A stretch of DNA of 64,000 nucleotides, from NCBI GenBank assembly GCA_947499545.1, contig CANMOZ010000015.1, positions 33,696 to 97,695 on the forward strand, in the 5' to 3' direction. A program made the position numbers and the translations under genes. Source of the DNA: an uncultured Saccharospirillaceae bacterium. Its GTDB lineage: Bacteria; Pseudomonadota; Gammaproteobacteria; Pseudomonadales; Oceanobacteraceae. Within the stretch, counting starts at the first letter, position 1. The number at the start of each line of letters is the position of its first letter. This document shows positions 16,153 to 24,734 of the stretch, one piece after another. The notes below the pieces were generated by a model. It searched no databases. It was not told the origin of the DNA and saw nothing but the letters and a program-made list of their open reading frames with translations.

Positions 16153-16256
16153 GACCAAATAAGCCTATCGACAGCTAGATTAAGAGTTTCAAACAAGCTG
16201 AGTAAAAGAAAAAATGAGTATTCTAGTTAGAATGATAATTGTAAGCGGGCTTGCTC

Positions 16257-17075
16257 ATGAAAAAGTATTTTGTAAAACCAGGAGATACTCTCAGCGCTAT
16301 TGCTAAGCGCTTCTACAATAAAGCCAGCAAATGGAAAGAATTAGCAATCTTTAATAAGTTGCAAGAGCCTGATCGTTTGTCTGTTGGTGAAACACTGTTT
16401 ATTCCAGAAAATGATCATCTGAATCAACCAAAGCATACGCGATCCATTCCTCTTGTAACCCGGTCACAGCTTAAATATATCCAACCTGACATCTTAGATA
16501 ATGATATCAATCGGTACTTGGATCCATTAAATCAAATGATGGATCGATATGACATTACCTCATCAATTAGAAAGGCACATTTCTTAGCACAGGTATTAGA
16601 AGAAAGCATGTGTTTCAGATATACCGAAGAAAATCTTTACTACAGCCCATCAAGATTGATGCAGATTTTTGGACATCACTTTGGTTCATTATCTGAAGCA
16701 AAATCATACGCCGAAAATCCTATTAAAACAGCAAATAGGGTGTATGCAAATCGCTTAGGGAATGGCGATGAAACGACAGGAGATGGTTGGCGATACAGAG
16801 GGCGAGGTTTGATACAGCTAACAGGAAAGAATAACTATAAAGCATTCACACTGCATTCCGGTTCAAATTTCTTGAATGCACCTGATGGTGTTTCAAATGA
16901 CCCTCTAATAGCAGTTCAGGTTGCAACCTGGTATTGGAAATTAGAAGGATTGAATGCTCTTTCAGATAACGACGATTTGATTGGCATAACAAAGCGCATC
17001 AATGGCGGATTGAATGGCCTTGATAAAAGAAGAAAACTTTGTGAAAAAGCAAAACATGTAATGGGAGTTAATTAA
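16257..17075 (+). CDS. LysM and GH19 (chitinase/endolysin-like) enzyme
   Basis: 272 residues from the ATG at 16257 (a TTG two codons earlier is less likely). Residues 1-48 are a LysM domain binding GlcNAc-containing glycans (VKPGDTLSAIAKRFYNKASK to GETLFIP). The rest is a glycoside hydrolase family 19 domain of the phage-endolysin type: FLAQVLEESMCFRYTEENLY with a catalytic Glu, ANRVYANRLGNGDE, GDGWRYRGRGLIQLTGKNNY. The usual HES is EES here. There is no signal peptide, so the protein needs lysis, a holin-like route, or release with the R-body to reach the wall. Substrate may be peptidoglycan or chitin. The next gene starts one base after its stop. Confidence 0.88.
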   Translation: MKKYFVKPGDTLSAIAKRFYNKASKWKELAIFNKLQEPDRLSVGETLFIPENDHLNQPKHTRSIPLVTRSQLKYIQPDILDNDINRYLDPLNQMMDRYDITSSIRKAHFLAQVLEESMCFRYTEENLYYSPSRLMQIFGHHFGSLSEAKSYAENPIKTANRVYANRLGNGDETTGDGWRYRGRGLIQLTGKNNYKAFTLHSGSNFLNAPDGVSNDPLIAVQVATWYWKLEGLNALSDNDDLIGITKRINGGLNGLDKRRKLCEKAKHVMGVN

Positions 17076-17076
17076 T

Positions 17077-17895
17077 ATGAATAGAAAGCAAACGCAAGAT
17101 GTTTTACAAGCGCTTACAGCAGACATTTCTAACCGGTATAGCGCTGGGAAAAAATATCCAAGTGGACATATACTATCAAGTGATTTAGATAAGTATTTTG
17201 ATATTGCCTTCAAATGTTTATCTGAACAAGCTATCAAAGTATTAAAAATACATTCAGAGCAAGGCAAAACCACCGAAGAAAGGGTCGATCTCATAAATTA
17301 TGCACCCATTCCAGTCGATTTGTCAGGCTGGTTATTGAATGCTGGAGATAAAGGACAAGATTATCGGTTTAAACCTGGAACGGTTATCCCGCCCAAATCT
17401 GAGCTGTCTATTTATACCCTTCCAGGGCATACGTACTCATTTGATAGCCATAACCCTATTTGGAATGATTCAGGAGATACAGCTTTCTTGTTTGATAAAG
17501 AAGGCCAGCTTAGGGATACATTGTCTTATGGAATTCCGTTAGCCAATAATGTTTATATTTCAGCTATTCAGTATGATGGCATAAATGGCAAATCAGAATC
17601 CGATGAATATATAGAAATAAAAAATGATGGGGATACCTCCGTTGATATATCCAATTGGGAGATTTTTTCAAAGGGAGGGCAGAGATTTATATTTCCTCCC
17701 CTAGTGCGTTTGTTGCCAAGATCATATCTTCGTGTTTTTACGGGGTCTCCAAAAGGGTATAAGGTGGACTTTTCGTTTAATCGACAAGCAGCTGTTTGGA
17801 ATAATAAAGAAGACGAAGGGTTTTTGTACGATGATCGTCACGAACTTGTTTCATGTTTGCTATATAAGGATGGAAAAGTCGTTAAATCTTGCTAA
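17077..17895 (+). CDS. Protein with two lamin-tail domains (LTD)
   Basis: 272 residues, translationally coupled to the GH19 gene. After a helical N-terminus of about 55 residues come two immunoglobulin-like LTD domains: the first with VDLINYAPIPVDLSGWLLN, then FKPGTVIPPKSELSIYT and WNDSGDTAFLFDKEG; the second with DEYIEIKNDGDTSVDISNWE, then FIFPPLVRLLPRSYLRVFTG and WNNKEDEGFLYD. Bacterial LTDs are usually found in secreted nucleases or surface proteins; here no enzyme domain and no signal peptide are present. A binding or delivery partner of the lysin is inferred. Confidence 0.85.
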   Translation: MNRKQTQDVLQALTADISNRYSAGKKYPSGHILSSDLDKYFDIAFKCLSEQAIKVLKIHSEQGKTTEERVDLINYAPIPVDLSGWLLNAGDKGQDYRFKPGTVIPPKSELSIYTLPGHTYSFDSHNPIWNDSGDTAFLFDKEGQLRDTLSYGIPLANNVYISAIQYDGINGKSESDEYIEIKNDGDTSVDISNWEIFSKGGQRFIFPPLVRLLPRSYLRVFTGSPKGYKVDFSFNRQAAVWNNKEDEGFLYDDRHELVSCLLYKDGKVVKSC

Positions 17896-17896
17896 A

Positions 17897-17925
17897 AGAG
17901 GGGGGTACCCCTCTCTCTTTGTTGT
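17897..17925 (+). terminator. Terminator after the LTD gene
   Basis: AGAGGGG pairs with CCCCTCT around GGTA, followed by CTCTTTGTTGT. It begins 2 bases after the stop codon. Moderately good rho-independent signal. Confidence 0.65.
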
Positions 17926-17979
17926 GTATATTTTTAATTTGTGAACACTGCAAATAATAATATCATTAAGGTGAAAAAT

Positions 17980-18711
17980 ATGCCTTTTCTCTATAAGTAT
18001 TGCCAAGCAGATGATGGGTTAGCTATTGTGATGCTGGCACACTCAGAAAGTCTGTCTGTGAGACTTGATGGTGTTCAATCGCTGGGGCTACCTGGTATAG
18101 GATCTAATAATCAAACGACTTCAGTTAGGGCCACTCATTGGATAGACAGTTATGAGATTAATTTTAATGAAGAGTTGCCCTTTTCGTTTCATTCATCAGA
18201 ACAAACAATAAAGTGGCTTCTAGATTTAGTAGATGACTTAATTTCGGGGGTTGATATTTTTATTTTTCAAGAGGGTATGTTTGGAATAAAAAACTCCTCC
18301 TTGATTGATATGCTAGGTGAAAAATATAGAGAAACGGATTTTATTTGGTTAGCCAGTACGACGAGTGACGGTGAGCAAGCCATTGATGTCAACCAAATTT
18401 CTTTGAGCGCGTATCGAACAAATCGATATCCTGACAAGGCAAATACATCGAAGCAACTACGAATTTTTTCACTGGATGATACACTGAGTTTGCGTCAGGC
18501 AATCTTGTTTGCCAAAAATCAGCGAGAACTTGATCAATTAAGAGACGGTCATCTTGAGAAAGCATCGGGTAGCTATATTGTCTTAGAGAGAGTTGATGCA
18601 GATGAAGCTGAAAAAATCATCCGACAAAGCCTTTGCAAAATCCAGAAGGTGGGTACCCCTCAAGAAACTGAGATAAGCAGTAAGCAATTAATTGATTTTG
18701 GTCTTGATTAA
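17980..18711 (+). CDS. Unknown protein at the end of the R-body/lysin region
   Basis: 243 residues from the ATG at 17980, which has AAGGTG upstream; a GTG at 17941 would add 13. No signal peptide or membrane segment. Mixed alpha/beta composition with an acidic core (LLDLVDDLISGVDIFIFQEG) and the segment DFIWLASTTSDGEQ. I do not recognise a family. It has the same AT-rich character as the reb genes and lies between them and the core gene gshA, so it probably belongs to the island. The stop-to-gshA gap carries the gshA promoter. Confidence 0.6.
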   Translation: MPFLYKYCQADDGLAIVMLAHSESLSVRLDGVQSLGLPGIGSNNQTTSVRATHWIDSYEINFNEELPFSFHSSEQTIKWLLDLVDDLISGVDIFIFQEGMFGIKNSSLIDMLGEKYRETDFIWLASTTSDGEQAIDVNQISLSAYRTNRYPDKANTSKQLRIFSLDDTLSLRQAILFAKNQRELDQLRDGHLEKASGSYIVLERVDADEAEKIIRQSLCKIQKVGTPQETEISSKQLIDFGLD

Positions 18712-18860
18712 GATATATCCACAAGTTTTATCCGGTAATGGTTCAGACAGGTCTCGGAGGCTCAGTGGGCGAATAACATTGAGGTCTGTTGGCTGAGGCT
18801 GAAACGAGCCCAAATGTGCTATGTAACACTCCTTTTGTTCTTTATAAATGTACTAGAAGC

Positions 18861-18888
18861 TTGTTCTTAAAAATAAGGCTTTTATACT
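18861..18888 (+). promoter_or_regulatory. Sigma-70 type promoter of gshA
   Basis: TTGTTC at 18861-18866 and TATACT at 18883-18888 with a 16-base spacer, about 40 bases before the GTG start of gshA. Confidence 0.55.
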
Positions 18889-18927
18889 GCGGCTTGTACG
18901 CACGTATTGGACAGAGGATAGCGCCTT

Positions 18928-20487
18928 GTGGATAGTAACGCTCATACCTGGCTGAAGAAGTACCCCTGGCTGCAAGATGACCCAGCTCGACTGGAGGTCA
19001 ATCTTGGGATAGAGAAGGAGGGGCTTCGAGTTACATCAGAAGGGCAAATTGCACCCAATCGCCACCCTGAACGACTTGGGTCAACGTTGACGCATCCCTA
19101 CATTACCACGGACTATTCCGAGGCCTTGCTTGAGTTTATTACCCCAGTCATGCATGACGTGGGTGAGATCACCTCTTTTGTCGAACAGCTGCATCGCTTC
19201 AGTTTGGACAACACGCCAAATGAGTGGATCTGGCCAGCCTCTATGCCGTGTCGGATTGAACGCGAATTGGACGTCCCCATTGCCGAATACGGCACTTCGA
19301 ATCCAGGGTTATTAAAACATGTCTATCGGCGTGGGCTTTGGCATCGTTATGGCCGAATCATGCAATGCATTGCGGGCGTTCATTTTAATTTTTCGGTAGG
19401 GTCATCGTTTTGGCCGAATCTTGGTGCGGAAGCGCTCAAAGATGCTCAAACGCAAGACTATTTTGCAGCCATCCGGAATTTCAGACGTTACTCTTGGCTT
19501 TTGATGTACTTGTTTGGCGCCTCTCCTTGCGTGGACCGTTCGTTCATTGAAGCCTACCCCGCTAAGAAAGATGAGCTGGAACAATTAGATGCCAATACTC
19601 TGTTCAAGCCCTACGCAACCTCTTTAAGAATGAGCGGTATGGGATATCAAAGTGATGCCCAAGCGTCTCTTTTTGTGTGCTACAACCGCCTAGAAACTTA
19701 CCTATCTACGCTGAAAGCGGCCATTCAAACGTCTTATGAGCCATATGAAATCATTGGTTTGAAAGATTCGCAGGGTCAATTCAATCAAATGTCAACGAAT
19801 ATTCTTCAAATTGAGAACGAATATTATAGTGACATTCGTCCAAAGCGTACGACCCATTCGGGGGAGAAGCCGATTCATGCACTATTTTCACGTGGAGTAG
19901 AGTATGTGGAGGTCAGGTCGCTGGATTTGAACCCTTATGCGCCATCCGGTCTGACCGAAGAGCAGATGCACTTTCTTGAGGTCTTTATGCTGTATTGTTT
20001 GCTCAAGGACAGTCCCGAAATGGGCACACGAGAATGTACCGATGCTCAGAAAAACCTGAATCTGGTTGTGAATGAGGGCCGTAGGCCGGGCCTGCAACTG
20101 GTCAATCAGAACAAAAAGATGTCCATGGTCGAGTGGGCCAATCATTTACTGGATGAAATTTTGCAGTTGGCACGATGTTTGGACAAGGTCCACGGCACGG
20201 GCTCTGTCAAGGCAGAAGCGGTTGAAAAGCAGCGTCTTCCCCTGCAAGGCAGTCAGTACACACTTTCATGGCGAGTGTTGAATGACACGACAGCTGCCGG
20301 TGGCTTTCAATCCTTTGGTATTCAGCAGTCAAAGCGCATTGCGGAATGTTTTAATTTGTTAACAGCAGAGCAACAAGCACACTTTGAGGCGATAGCGAAA
20401 ACGTCTCTTGAGCAACAAAAGGCATTAGAAGCGGCACCAAGGATTGAATTTGAGACATTTTTGCGGGACTATTTGGCCGGGTTTTAG
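18928..20487 (+). CDS. gshA: Glutamate-cysteine ligase
   Basis: GshA joins glutamate and cysteine with ATP, the first and rate-setting step of glutathione synthesis. The 519 residues match the enterobacterial/pseudomonad class in length and throughout the sequence: LGIEKEGLRV near the N-terminus, TTDYSEALLEFITP, GVHFNFSVG, LFGASPCVDRSF, and VRSLDLNPYAPSGLT. It starts with GTG, with AGAGGA about ten bases upstream. It stands alone behind its own promoter and marks the return to core genome sequence after the reb region. Confidence 0.96.
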   Translation: MDSNAHTWLKKYPWLQDDPARLEVNLGIEKEGLRVTSEGQIAPNRHPERLGSTLTHPYITTDYSEALLEFITPVMHDVGEITSFVEQLHRFSLDNTPNEWIWPASMPCRIERELDVPIAEYGTSNPGLLKHVYRRGLWHRYGRIMQCIAGVHFNFSVGSSFWPNLGAEALKDAQTQDYFAAIRNFRRYSWLLMYLFGASPCVDRSFIEAYPAKKDELEQLDANTLFKPYATSLRMSGMGYQSDAQASLFVCYNRLETYLSTLKAAIQTSYEPYEIIGLKDSQGQFNQMSTNILQIENEYYSDIRPKRTTHSGEKPIHALFSRGVEYVEVRSLDLNPYAPSGLTEEQMHFLEVFMLYCLLKDSPEMGTRECTDAQKNLNLVVNEGRRPGLQLVNQNKKMSMVEWANHLLDEILQLARCLDKVHGTGSVKAEAVEKQRLPLQGSQYTLSWRVLNDTTAAGGFQSFGIQQSKRIAECFNLLTAEQQAHFEAIAKTSLEQQKALEAAPRIEFETFLRDYLAGF

Positions 20488-20710
20488 TATTCGTGCGCCA
20501 TTTGTTGTGACGTGCAAATACTAAAACCGTCATGATAGGACTGGCCAATATACATATTTGCGGCACTACGTCGGCTGATTTTCGTTTTTGGCTTGCATCG
20601 GTGGCCTCGCTATGAAGAATAGCCGGCTGCTTTGTGATCAGCCGCACGGTGTGCTCGGTGCACCGAATGGCTGGACTCTCCTCGGTAACCAAACAGAGTG
20701 AGTAGGTTTT

Positions 20711-22156
20711 ATGGAAAATTTTTTAGACGGCTTTAATAGCTTCGTCAACGCGGGTAACGGGATTGTCTGGGGATATATTCTGTTGTGGCCGCTCTTAATC
20801 ATCGGTGGATATTTCACCGTTCGTTCTGGGTTTTTGCAGTTCCGTCATTTCGGACACATGTTTTCCCTCTTACGGCACAGCCGCGAAGGATCAAAACACG
20901 GTATTTCCTCGTTTCAGGCATTCAGCACTAGCTTGGCAGCTCGTGTCGGTACCGGAAACATGGCCGGTGTTGCGGTAGCTATTTATCTAGGTGGACCTGG
21001 CGCAATCTTTTGGATGTGGATGACGGCTTTGGTTGGTATGGCAACCTCTTTCGTAGAATCCACGCTGGCGCAGGCCTACAAAGTGAACCACAAAGATGAC
21101 ACTTTCCGTGGTGGCCCTGCTTACTACATTGAGAAAGGCTTAGGTCAGCGTTGGTTGGGTGTGCTCTTTGCGATTGCTTTGATCATTGCTTTTGGTTTGG
21201 CATTCAACGGTGTTCAGTCAAACTCTATCGCCAGCGCAATGGAAACGGCTTTTGGTGCTGAAAGCATCAACAAAATGTATGTCGGCATTGTGCTAGCCGC
21301 TATCGTTGCACCCATCATTTGTGGCGGTTTGCGTTCAGTGGCTAAGGTTGCTGAGATTGTGGTGCCATTCATGGCATTGGGATACCTCGCCGTTGCGCTG
21401 GTTGTGGTCATCATGAACATTGGTGAACTACCCGGTGTGATTGCGATGATTTTCAAAGCGGCTTTTGGTCTTGAGCAAGCAGCGGGCGGTGCCTTTGGGT
21501 ATGCCGTCATGGTTGCGATCCAAAACGGTGTGAAACGTGGTCTCTTCTCAAACGAAGCGGGTATGGGGTCAGCACCCAATGCGGCAGCTACCGCTACGAC
21601 TAAGCCAAACCATCCTGCGACTCAGGGTTTTGTACAAATGATGGGTGTGTTTGTTGACACCATTATCATCTGTACGGCAACCGCTGCGATCATTCTGATC
21701 TCTGGTCAGTATGAGCCTGGTAACGAATTGACCGGTGTTGCTTTGACACAACAATCGCTGGTAAGCCAAGTAGGAGACTGGGGTAAATACTTTGTAGCAA
21801 TCGCAATCACATTGTTTGCGTTTACTTCGATCATTGCCAATTACTCTTATGGTGAAGCCAATATCGAATACATCTTCCACAATAAAACGGCCATTATGAT
21901 CTACCGTGGCGCTGTATTGTTGATGGTCGTGGTGGGTGCATTCCAACCGTTGTCTGCGGTGTGGAACTTTGCAGATCTATCCATGGGGATTATGGCGACC
22001 ATTAACTTGATTGCCATTGTTCTGTTGTCAGAATTGGCTATGTCTTTGTTGAAAGACTACGAAGATCAAGTCAAAGCGGGCAAAGAACCCACCTTTGATC
22101 GCAAGAAGTTTCCGAAGTTGGATGCTCAAATCGATAAGGATGTTTGGAAAGACTAA
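20711..22156 (+). CDS. Alanine or glycine:sodium symporter (AGCS family)
   Basis: 481 residues, inner-membrane transporter with about 10-11 hydrophobic segments. AGCS signatures are clear: SFQAFSTSLAARVGTGNMAG, GGPGAIFWMWMTALVGMATS, FRGGPAYYIEKGLG, and the NEAGMGSAPNAAA motif. It imports alanine or glycine with Na+. The exact amino acid cannot be read from sequence. The 220-base upstream stretch has several short hairpins, but I could not fit a glycine riboswitch to it. A strong terminator follows. Confidence 0.94.
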   Translation: MENFLDGFNSFVNAGNGIVWGYILLWPLLIIGGYFTVRSGFLQFRHFGHMFSLLRHSREGSKHGISSFQAFSTSLAARVGTGNMAGVAVAIYLGGPGAIFWMWMTALVGMATSFVESTLAQAYKVNHKDDTFRGGPAYYIEKGLGQRWLGVLFAIALIIAFGLAFNGVQSNSIASAMETAFGAESINKMYVGIVLAAIVAPIICGGLRSVAKVAEIVVPFMALGYLAVALVVVIMNIGELPGVIAMIFKAAFGLEQAAGGAFGYAVMVAIQNGVKRGLFSNEAGMGSAPNAAATATTKPNHPATQGFVQMMGVFVDTIIICTATAAIILISGQYEPGNELTGVALTQQSLVSQVGDWGKYFVAIAITLFAFTSIIANYSYGEANIEYIFHNKTAIMIYRGAVLLMVVVGAFQPLSAVWNFADLSMGIMATINLIAIVLLSELAMSLLKDYEDQVKAGKEPTFDRKKFPKLDAQIDKDVWKD

Positions 22157-22181
22157 CCCTTCATATCGATCCACATTCAAG

Positions 22182-22218
22182 AGCCCGACTGCCCTGAAGG
22201 GGGTGGTTGGGCTTTTTT
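22182..22218 (+). terminator. Terminator after the symporter gene
   Basis: AGCCCGACTGCC pairs with GGTGGTTGGGCT (12 pairs, several G-U) around an 8-base loop and is followed by TTTTT. Confidence 0.88.
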
Positions 22219-22474
22219 ATGTTATCCTGTTCAGTTATAGGAATTTAGTTGGTACTTACATGCTTCCTTTGCGCTGCTAGTCTTGATGCACAACCCCTTG
22301 GGCAATGTGCCCTCTGTGTTGGCCAACTCCGTCTCATTTGGTCGGAGAATGACATCCCAAAGACAGCCTAAGTAGGTTTTCTGAGTCATAAAACGTCGAT
22401 GCGTTCAAATCAGTTAAGCGTTTAGATCGCTAGAGTGTACCCATTATGATTTGAAGACCGATTCGGGGTGTATT

Positions 22475-22678
22475 TTGAGTGAATACGAATTTGAGCAGAC
22501 ACTACTGGAGCGCGCCTTCCAAAGAGGTTACATGAGTGGTCGCATGGGCATGGATCTCAGAAATTGTCCTTACAAAGCTGAACCAGTGCAAGCCGCATGG
22601 CAATCTGGCTGGCGTGATGGCCGTGTCGATGCTCAACATAACCCTCCAATAGAATCCAGCACGAAAACACCCAGCTAA
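22475..22678 (+). CDS. rmf: Ribosome modulation factor
   Basis: RMF binds 70S ribosomes in stationary phase and pairs them into inactive 100S dimers. The protein shows the family pattern: LLERAFQRGYMSGRMGMD, NCPYKAEPVQAAWQSGWRDG. It is basic in the core and about 67 residues long, close to the pseudomonad form. Only TTG starts are available: 22475, with GGGG upstream, or 22451, which adds 8 residues. Stands alone; growth-phase control is expected but no specific site is visible. Confidence 0.85.
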   Translation: MSEYEFEQTLLERAFQRGYMSGRMGMDLRNCPYKAEPVQAAWQSGWRDGRVDAQHNPPIESSTKTPS

Positions 22679-22758
22679 AGCCCTTAGTTGATGGTTGGCT
22701 TTGCGAGTCGGGCCATCACTCTAAGGCCATCAGCAATACTGCTAAATCGCTAAAAGCC

Positions 22759-23235
22759 TCAGTTTTGCACGACAAAATTCTGAAAATATAAATCCTCGAC
22801 GAGCGGTTGCCCTTCTAGCATCACCATGGTCGCCCGCACTTCTTCCAGTGCCTGCTTTCTTAATTCTTCGCGCCCTTGGCTGGTATTGACGGTTTCGTCC
22901 GTTTGTTGGCTGAGTAAAAACACCAATTGATTGCGTAAATAAGGAGTATGATGACCGACCCTAGCGGCTGCGGCATCGCCCAGCACCCTTAAAGCAACGT
23001 CGGTGCGCAAATATTTCAGGCGTCCTTTGGGTTGGTCGCCATAGTTCAGTACAAACGCGGGTTGTAAATGCACGTATTGAGCTCGCCCGGGCGGTTGTGC
23101 GTTTTCTGCACCTTCTTCTGAAAAGGCGATGGGAGGCAGTAACCAGATCAAGGGTATACACACATACAATCCGAGACGATATAGCCAATAGGAGAGTTTA
23201 AATAACGACAGTCGGGGGAGAGGGGAACTGAGCAT
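22759..23235 (-). CDS. FliL-like protein with one membrane anchor
   Basis: 158 residues from the ATG at 23235. A longer frame reaching 23430 would run into dsbB and is rejected. Residues about 12-35 form a membrane anchor (LSYWLYRLGLYVCIPLIWLL). The periplasmic part matches FliL: VHLQPAFVLNYGDQPKGRLK, TDVALRV, PYLRNQLVFLLSQQTDETVN and a C-terminal VEDLYFQNFVVQN. FliL supports stator function in the flagellar motor; a second, isolated FliL-like gene of this kind is found in pseudomonads away from flagellar clusters, and its role there is unclear. No flagellar genes are nearby. Confidence 0.82.
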   Translation of the reverse strand: MLSSPLPRLSLFKLSYWLYRLGLYVCIPLIWLLPPIAFSEEGAENAQPPGRAQYVHLQPAFVLNYGDQPKGRLKYLRTDVALRVLGDAAAARVGHHTPYLRNQLVFLLSQQTDETVNTSQGREELRKQALEEVRATMVMLEGQPLVEDLYFQNFVVQN

Positions 23236-23400
23236 CACGACAACGACCTCTAACTTCCATGTGCAAGGCGAGACAGACGAGAGTTGACATGCGCGACCCT
23301 CAGGTAAATGATAGCCAACTTTGGAATTTATCGAAAAAAACACATCTAAGTGTTTCCAGCGTTCAAAAGCGAAAACTAAATCGGTCAAAAGGCAATACGC

Positions 23401-23907
23401 ATGCAATGGATTAATTATCGAAGCCTGCACACCCTCATCTTTTTAAGCTGTGCGAGCTTATTGGGGGCGGCTTATTACTTTGAATACGTGATGTATATGG
23501 AGCCCTGCCCTCTATGCATCATGCAGCGTATTGCAACTCTGTTGATTGGGTTGGTTGGATTGGCCGCTGCTGTTCATGGCCCTTCAGGATTATTTGGGAA
23601 AAGAGTTTATGCCAGCTTGGGGTTGCTGAGTGCTGTTTTAGGCGTTGCTGTTGCAGGTCGGCATGTATGGATTCAGAGCTTACCAGCTGACCAGGTGCCA
23701 GCCTGCGGTCCATCTCTGAACTACATGTTAGAAGCTTTTCCTTGGTCGGAAGCGTTGCAGTTGATGTTAAGAGGTGATGGTAGCTGCGCCGATCAGGTCT
23801 GGTCTTTTCTATCTCTTAGCATGCCACAGTGGACGTTGATATGGTTTGTTGGGTTCTCTTTTTTCAGTCTCAGCCAACTCATTAAACCTTGGCCAACAAG
23901 CAAGTAA
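23401..23907 (+). CDS. dsbB: Disulfide bond formation protein B
   Basis: DsbB reoxidises DsbA and passes electrons to quinones from the inner membrane. 168 residues with four membrane segments. The first periplasmic redox pair is Cys36-Pro-Leu-Cys39 (EPCPLCIMQR) and the second is Cys102 and Cys129 in the second loop. Divergent from the FliL-like gene and close to algQ, an order also seen in Pseudomonas (dsbH-algQ). Confidence 0.93.
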   Translation: MQWINYRSLHTLIFLSCASLLGAAYYFEYVMYMEPCPLCIMQRIATLLIGLVGLAAAVHGPSGLFGKRVYASLGLLSAVLGVAVAGRHVWIQSLPADQVPACGPSLNYMLEAFPWSEALQLMLRGDGSCADQVWSFLSLSMPQWTLIWFVGFSFFSLSQLIKPWPTSK

Positions 23908-24016
23908 ATAGAAACCAACGTGCATGCCTGGCCACTCCTGGCACAACCTGTGCCTTATGCTTACCAGGACGAGTCATAAAGCAACAGAGCCAACCCATTC
24001 GGTTACGCTCTGTCAC

Positions 24017-24044
24017 TTGTTCGAGAAAGGGGCAATGCTATAGT
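24017..24044 (+). promoter_or_regulatory. Sigma-70 type promoter before algQ
   Basis: TTGTTC at 24017-24022 and TATAGT at 24039-24044 with a 16-base spacer; the same -35 sequence as the gshA promoter. The ATG of algQ is 84 bases downstream. Confidence 0.5.
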
Positions 24045-24127
24045 TGGAGCACTTATCAGAGAGCCTAGACCGATGTTTGAGTGTGTCGTAAAGGGCCAGA
24101 GACGCTTTGTGTGGGGAGCAAACAACC

Positions 24128-24649
24128 ATGCTAGAACGCTGCAAATCCGCTCAAGAACGCTGGGGAGGCGTTCATGAGATCATTGACCGTTGGTTGCAGG
24201 AGCGCCGTGAGCTGCTCGTACGTTACTGCGCGTTAAAGGACCTCAAACCCTTTACGGCAGGTACTCAACCACCTTCGGCCAAAATCCAGAGTTTTTGTCA
24301 GTTAATGATTGATTACCTTTCAGCAGGGCATTTTGAGGTTTATGAGCAACTGCTGAATGAGGCAAAAGACTTCAATGACGGCAGTGATCGCTGCATGGAA
24401 GAACTCTACCCTAGTATTCAAAAAACCACAGAAACTTGCTTGAGTTTCAATGATCGTTTTGAGTCAAAAGAGCTGTGTTTGGAAAATATGACAGAACTAA
24501 CAGAAGAACTGTCAAAATTAGGCGAAGTGCTCGAAGAGCGTTTTGAACTTGAAGATCAGTTGATCGAAAAAATTCACAATATACACGCCGATGCTAATGT
24601 GGTGTCGTTATCGACGGCGAAAGGCCATTCAGCCAGTTTACGGAACTAA
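24128..24649 (+). CDS. algQ: Rsd/AlgQ family anti-sigma-70 protein
   Basis: Rsd/AlgQ binds region 4 of the housekeeping sigma factor and favours alternative sigma factors in stationary phase; in Pseudomonas it affects alginate and siderophore genes. 173 residues from the ATG at 24128 (GGGGAG upstream). Family motifs: AQERWGGVHEIIDRWLQERR at the N-terminus, FCQLMIDYLSAGHFEVYEQL, and ERFELEDQLIEKIH near the end. The nearby algP gene and dsbB reproduce a Pseudomonas neighbourhood, with two extra genes in between. Confidence 0.92.
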   Translation: MLERCKSAQERWGGVHEIIDRWLQERRELLVRYCALKDLKPFTAGTQPPSAKIQSFCQLMIDYLSAGHFEVYEQLLNEAKDFNDGSDRCMEELYPSIQKTTETCLSFNDRFESKELCLENMTELTEELSKLGEVLEERFELEDQLIEKIHNIHADANVVSLSTAKGHSASLRN

Positions 24650-24734
24650 AAAAGCTTTTATTCGCTAGGTCAGAGCTCCCATGGAAACCCTATGGGCGCT
24701 TTAACTTAATGAATAAGGGTTTGAGAGGGAACTC

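Noticed and set aside
9092-18711. Prophage or integrative element containing the endolysin-like gene
   Set aside because: No integrase, transposase, capsid, tail or holin genes and no repeated ends were seen.
20488-20710. Glycine riboswitch before the symporter gene
   Set aside because: Some short hairpins exist, but I could not fit the conserved core.
22759-23430. FliL-like gene starting at 23430
   Set aside because: The extra 65 residues would overlap the dsbB start and precede the membrane anchor; the ATG at 23235 is better.
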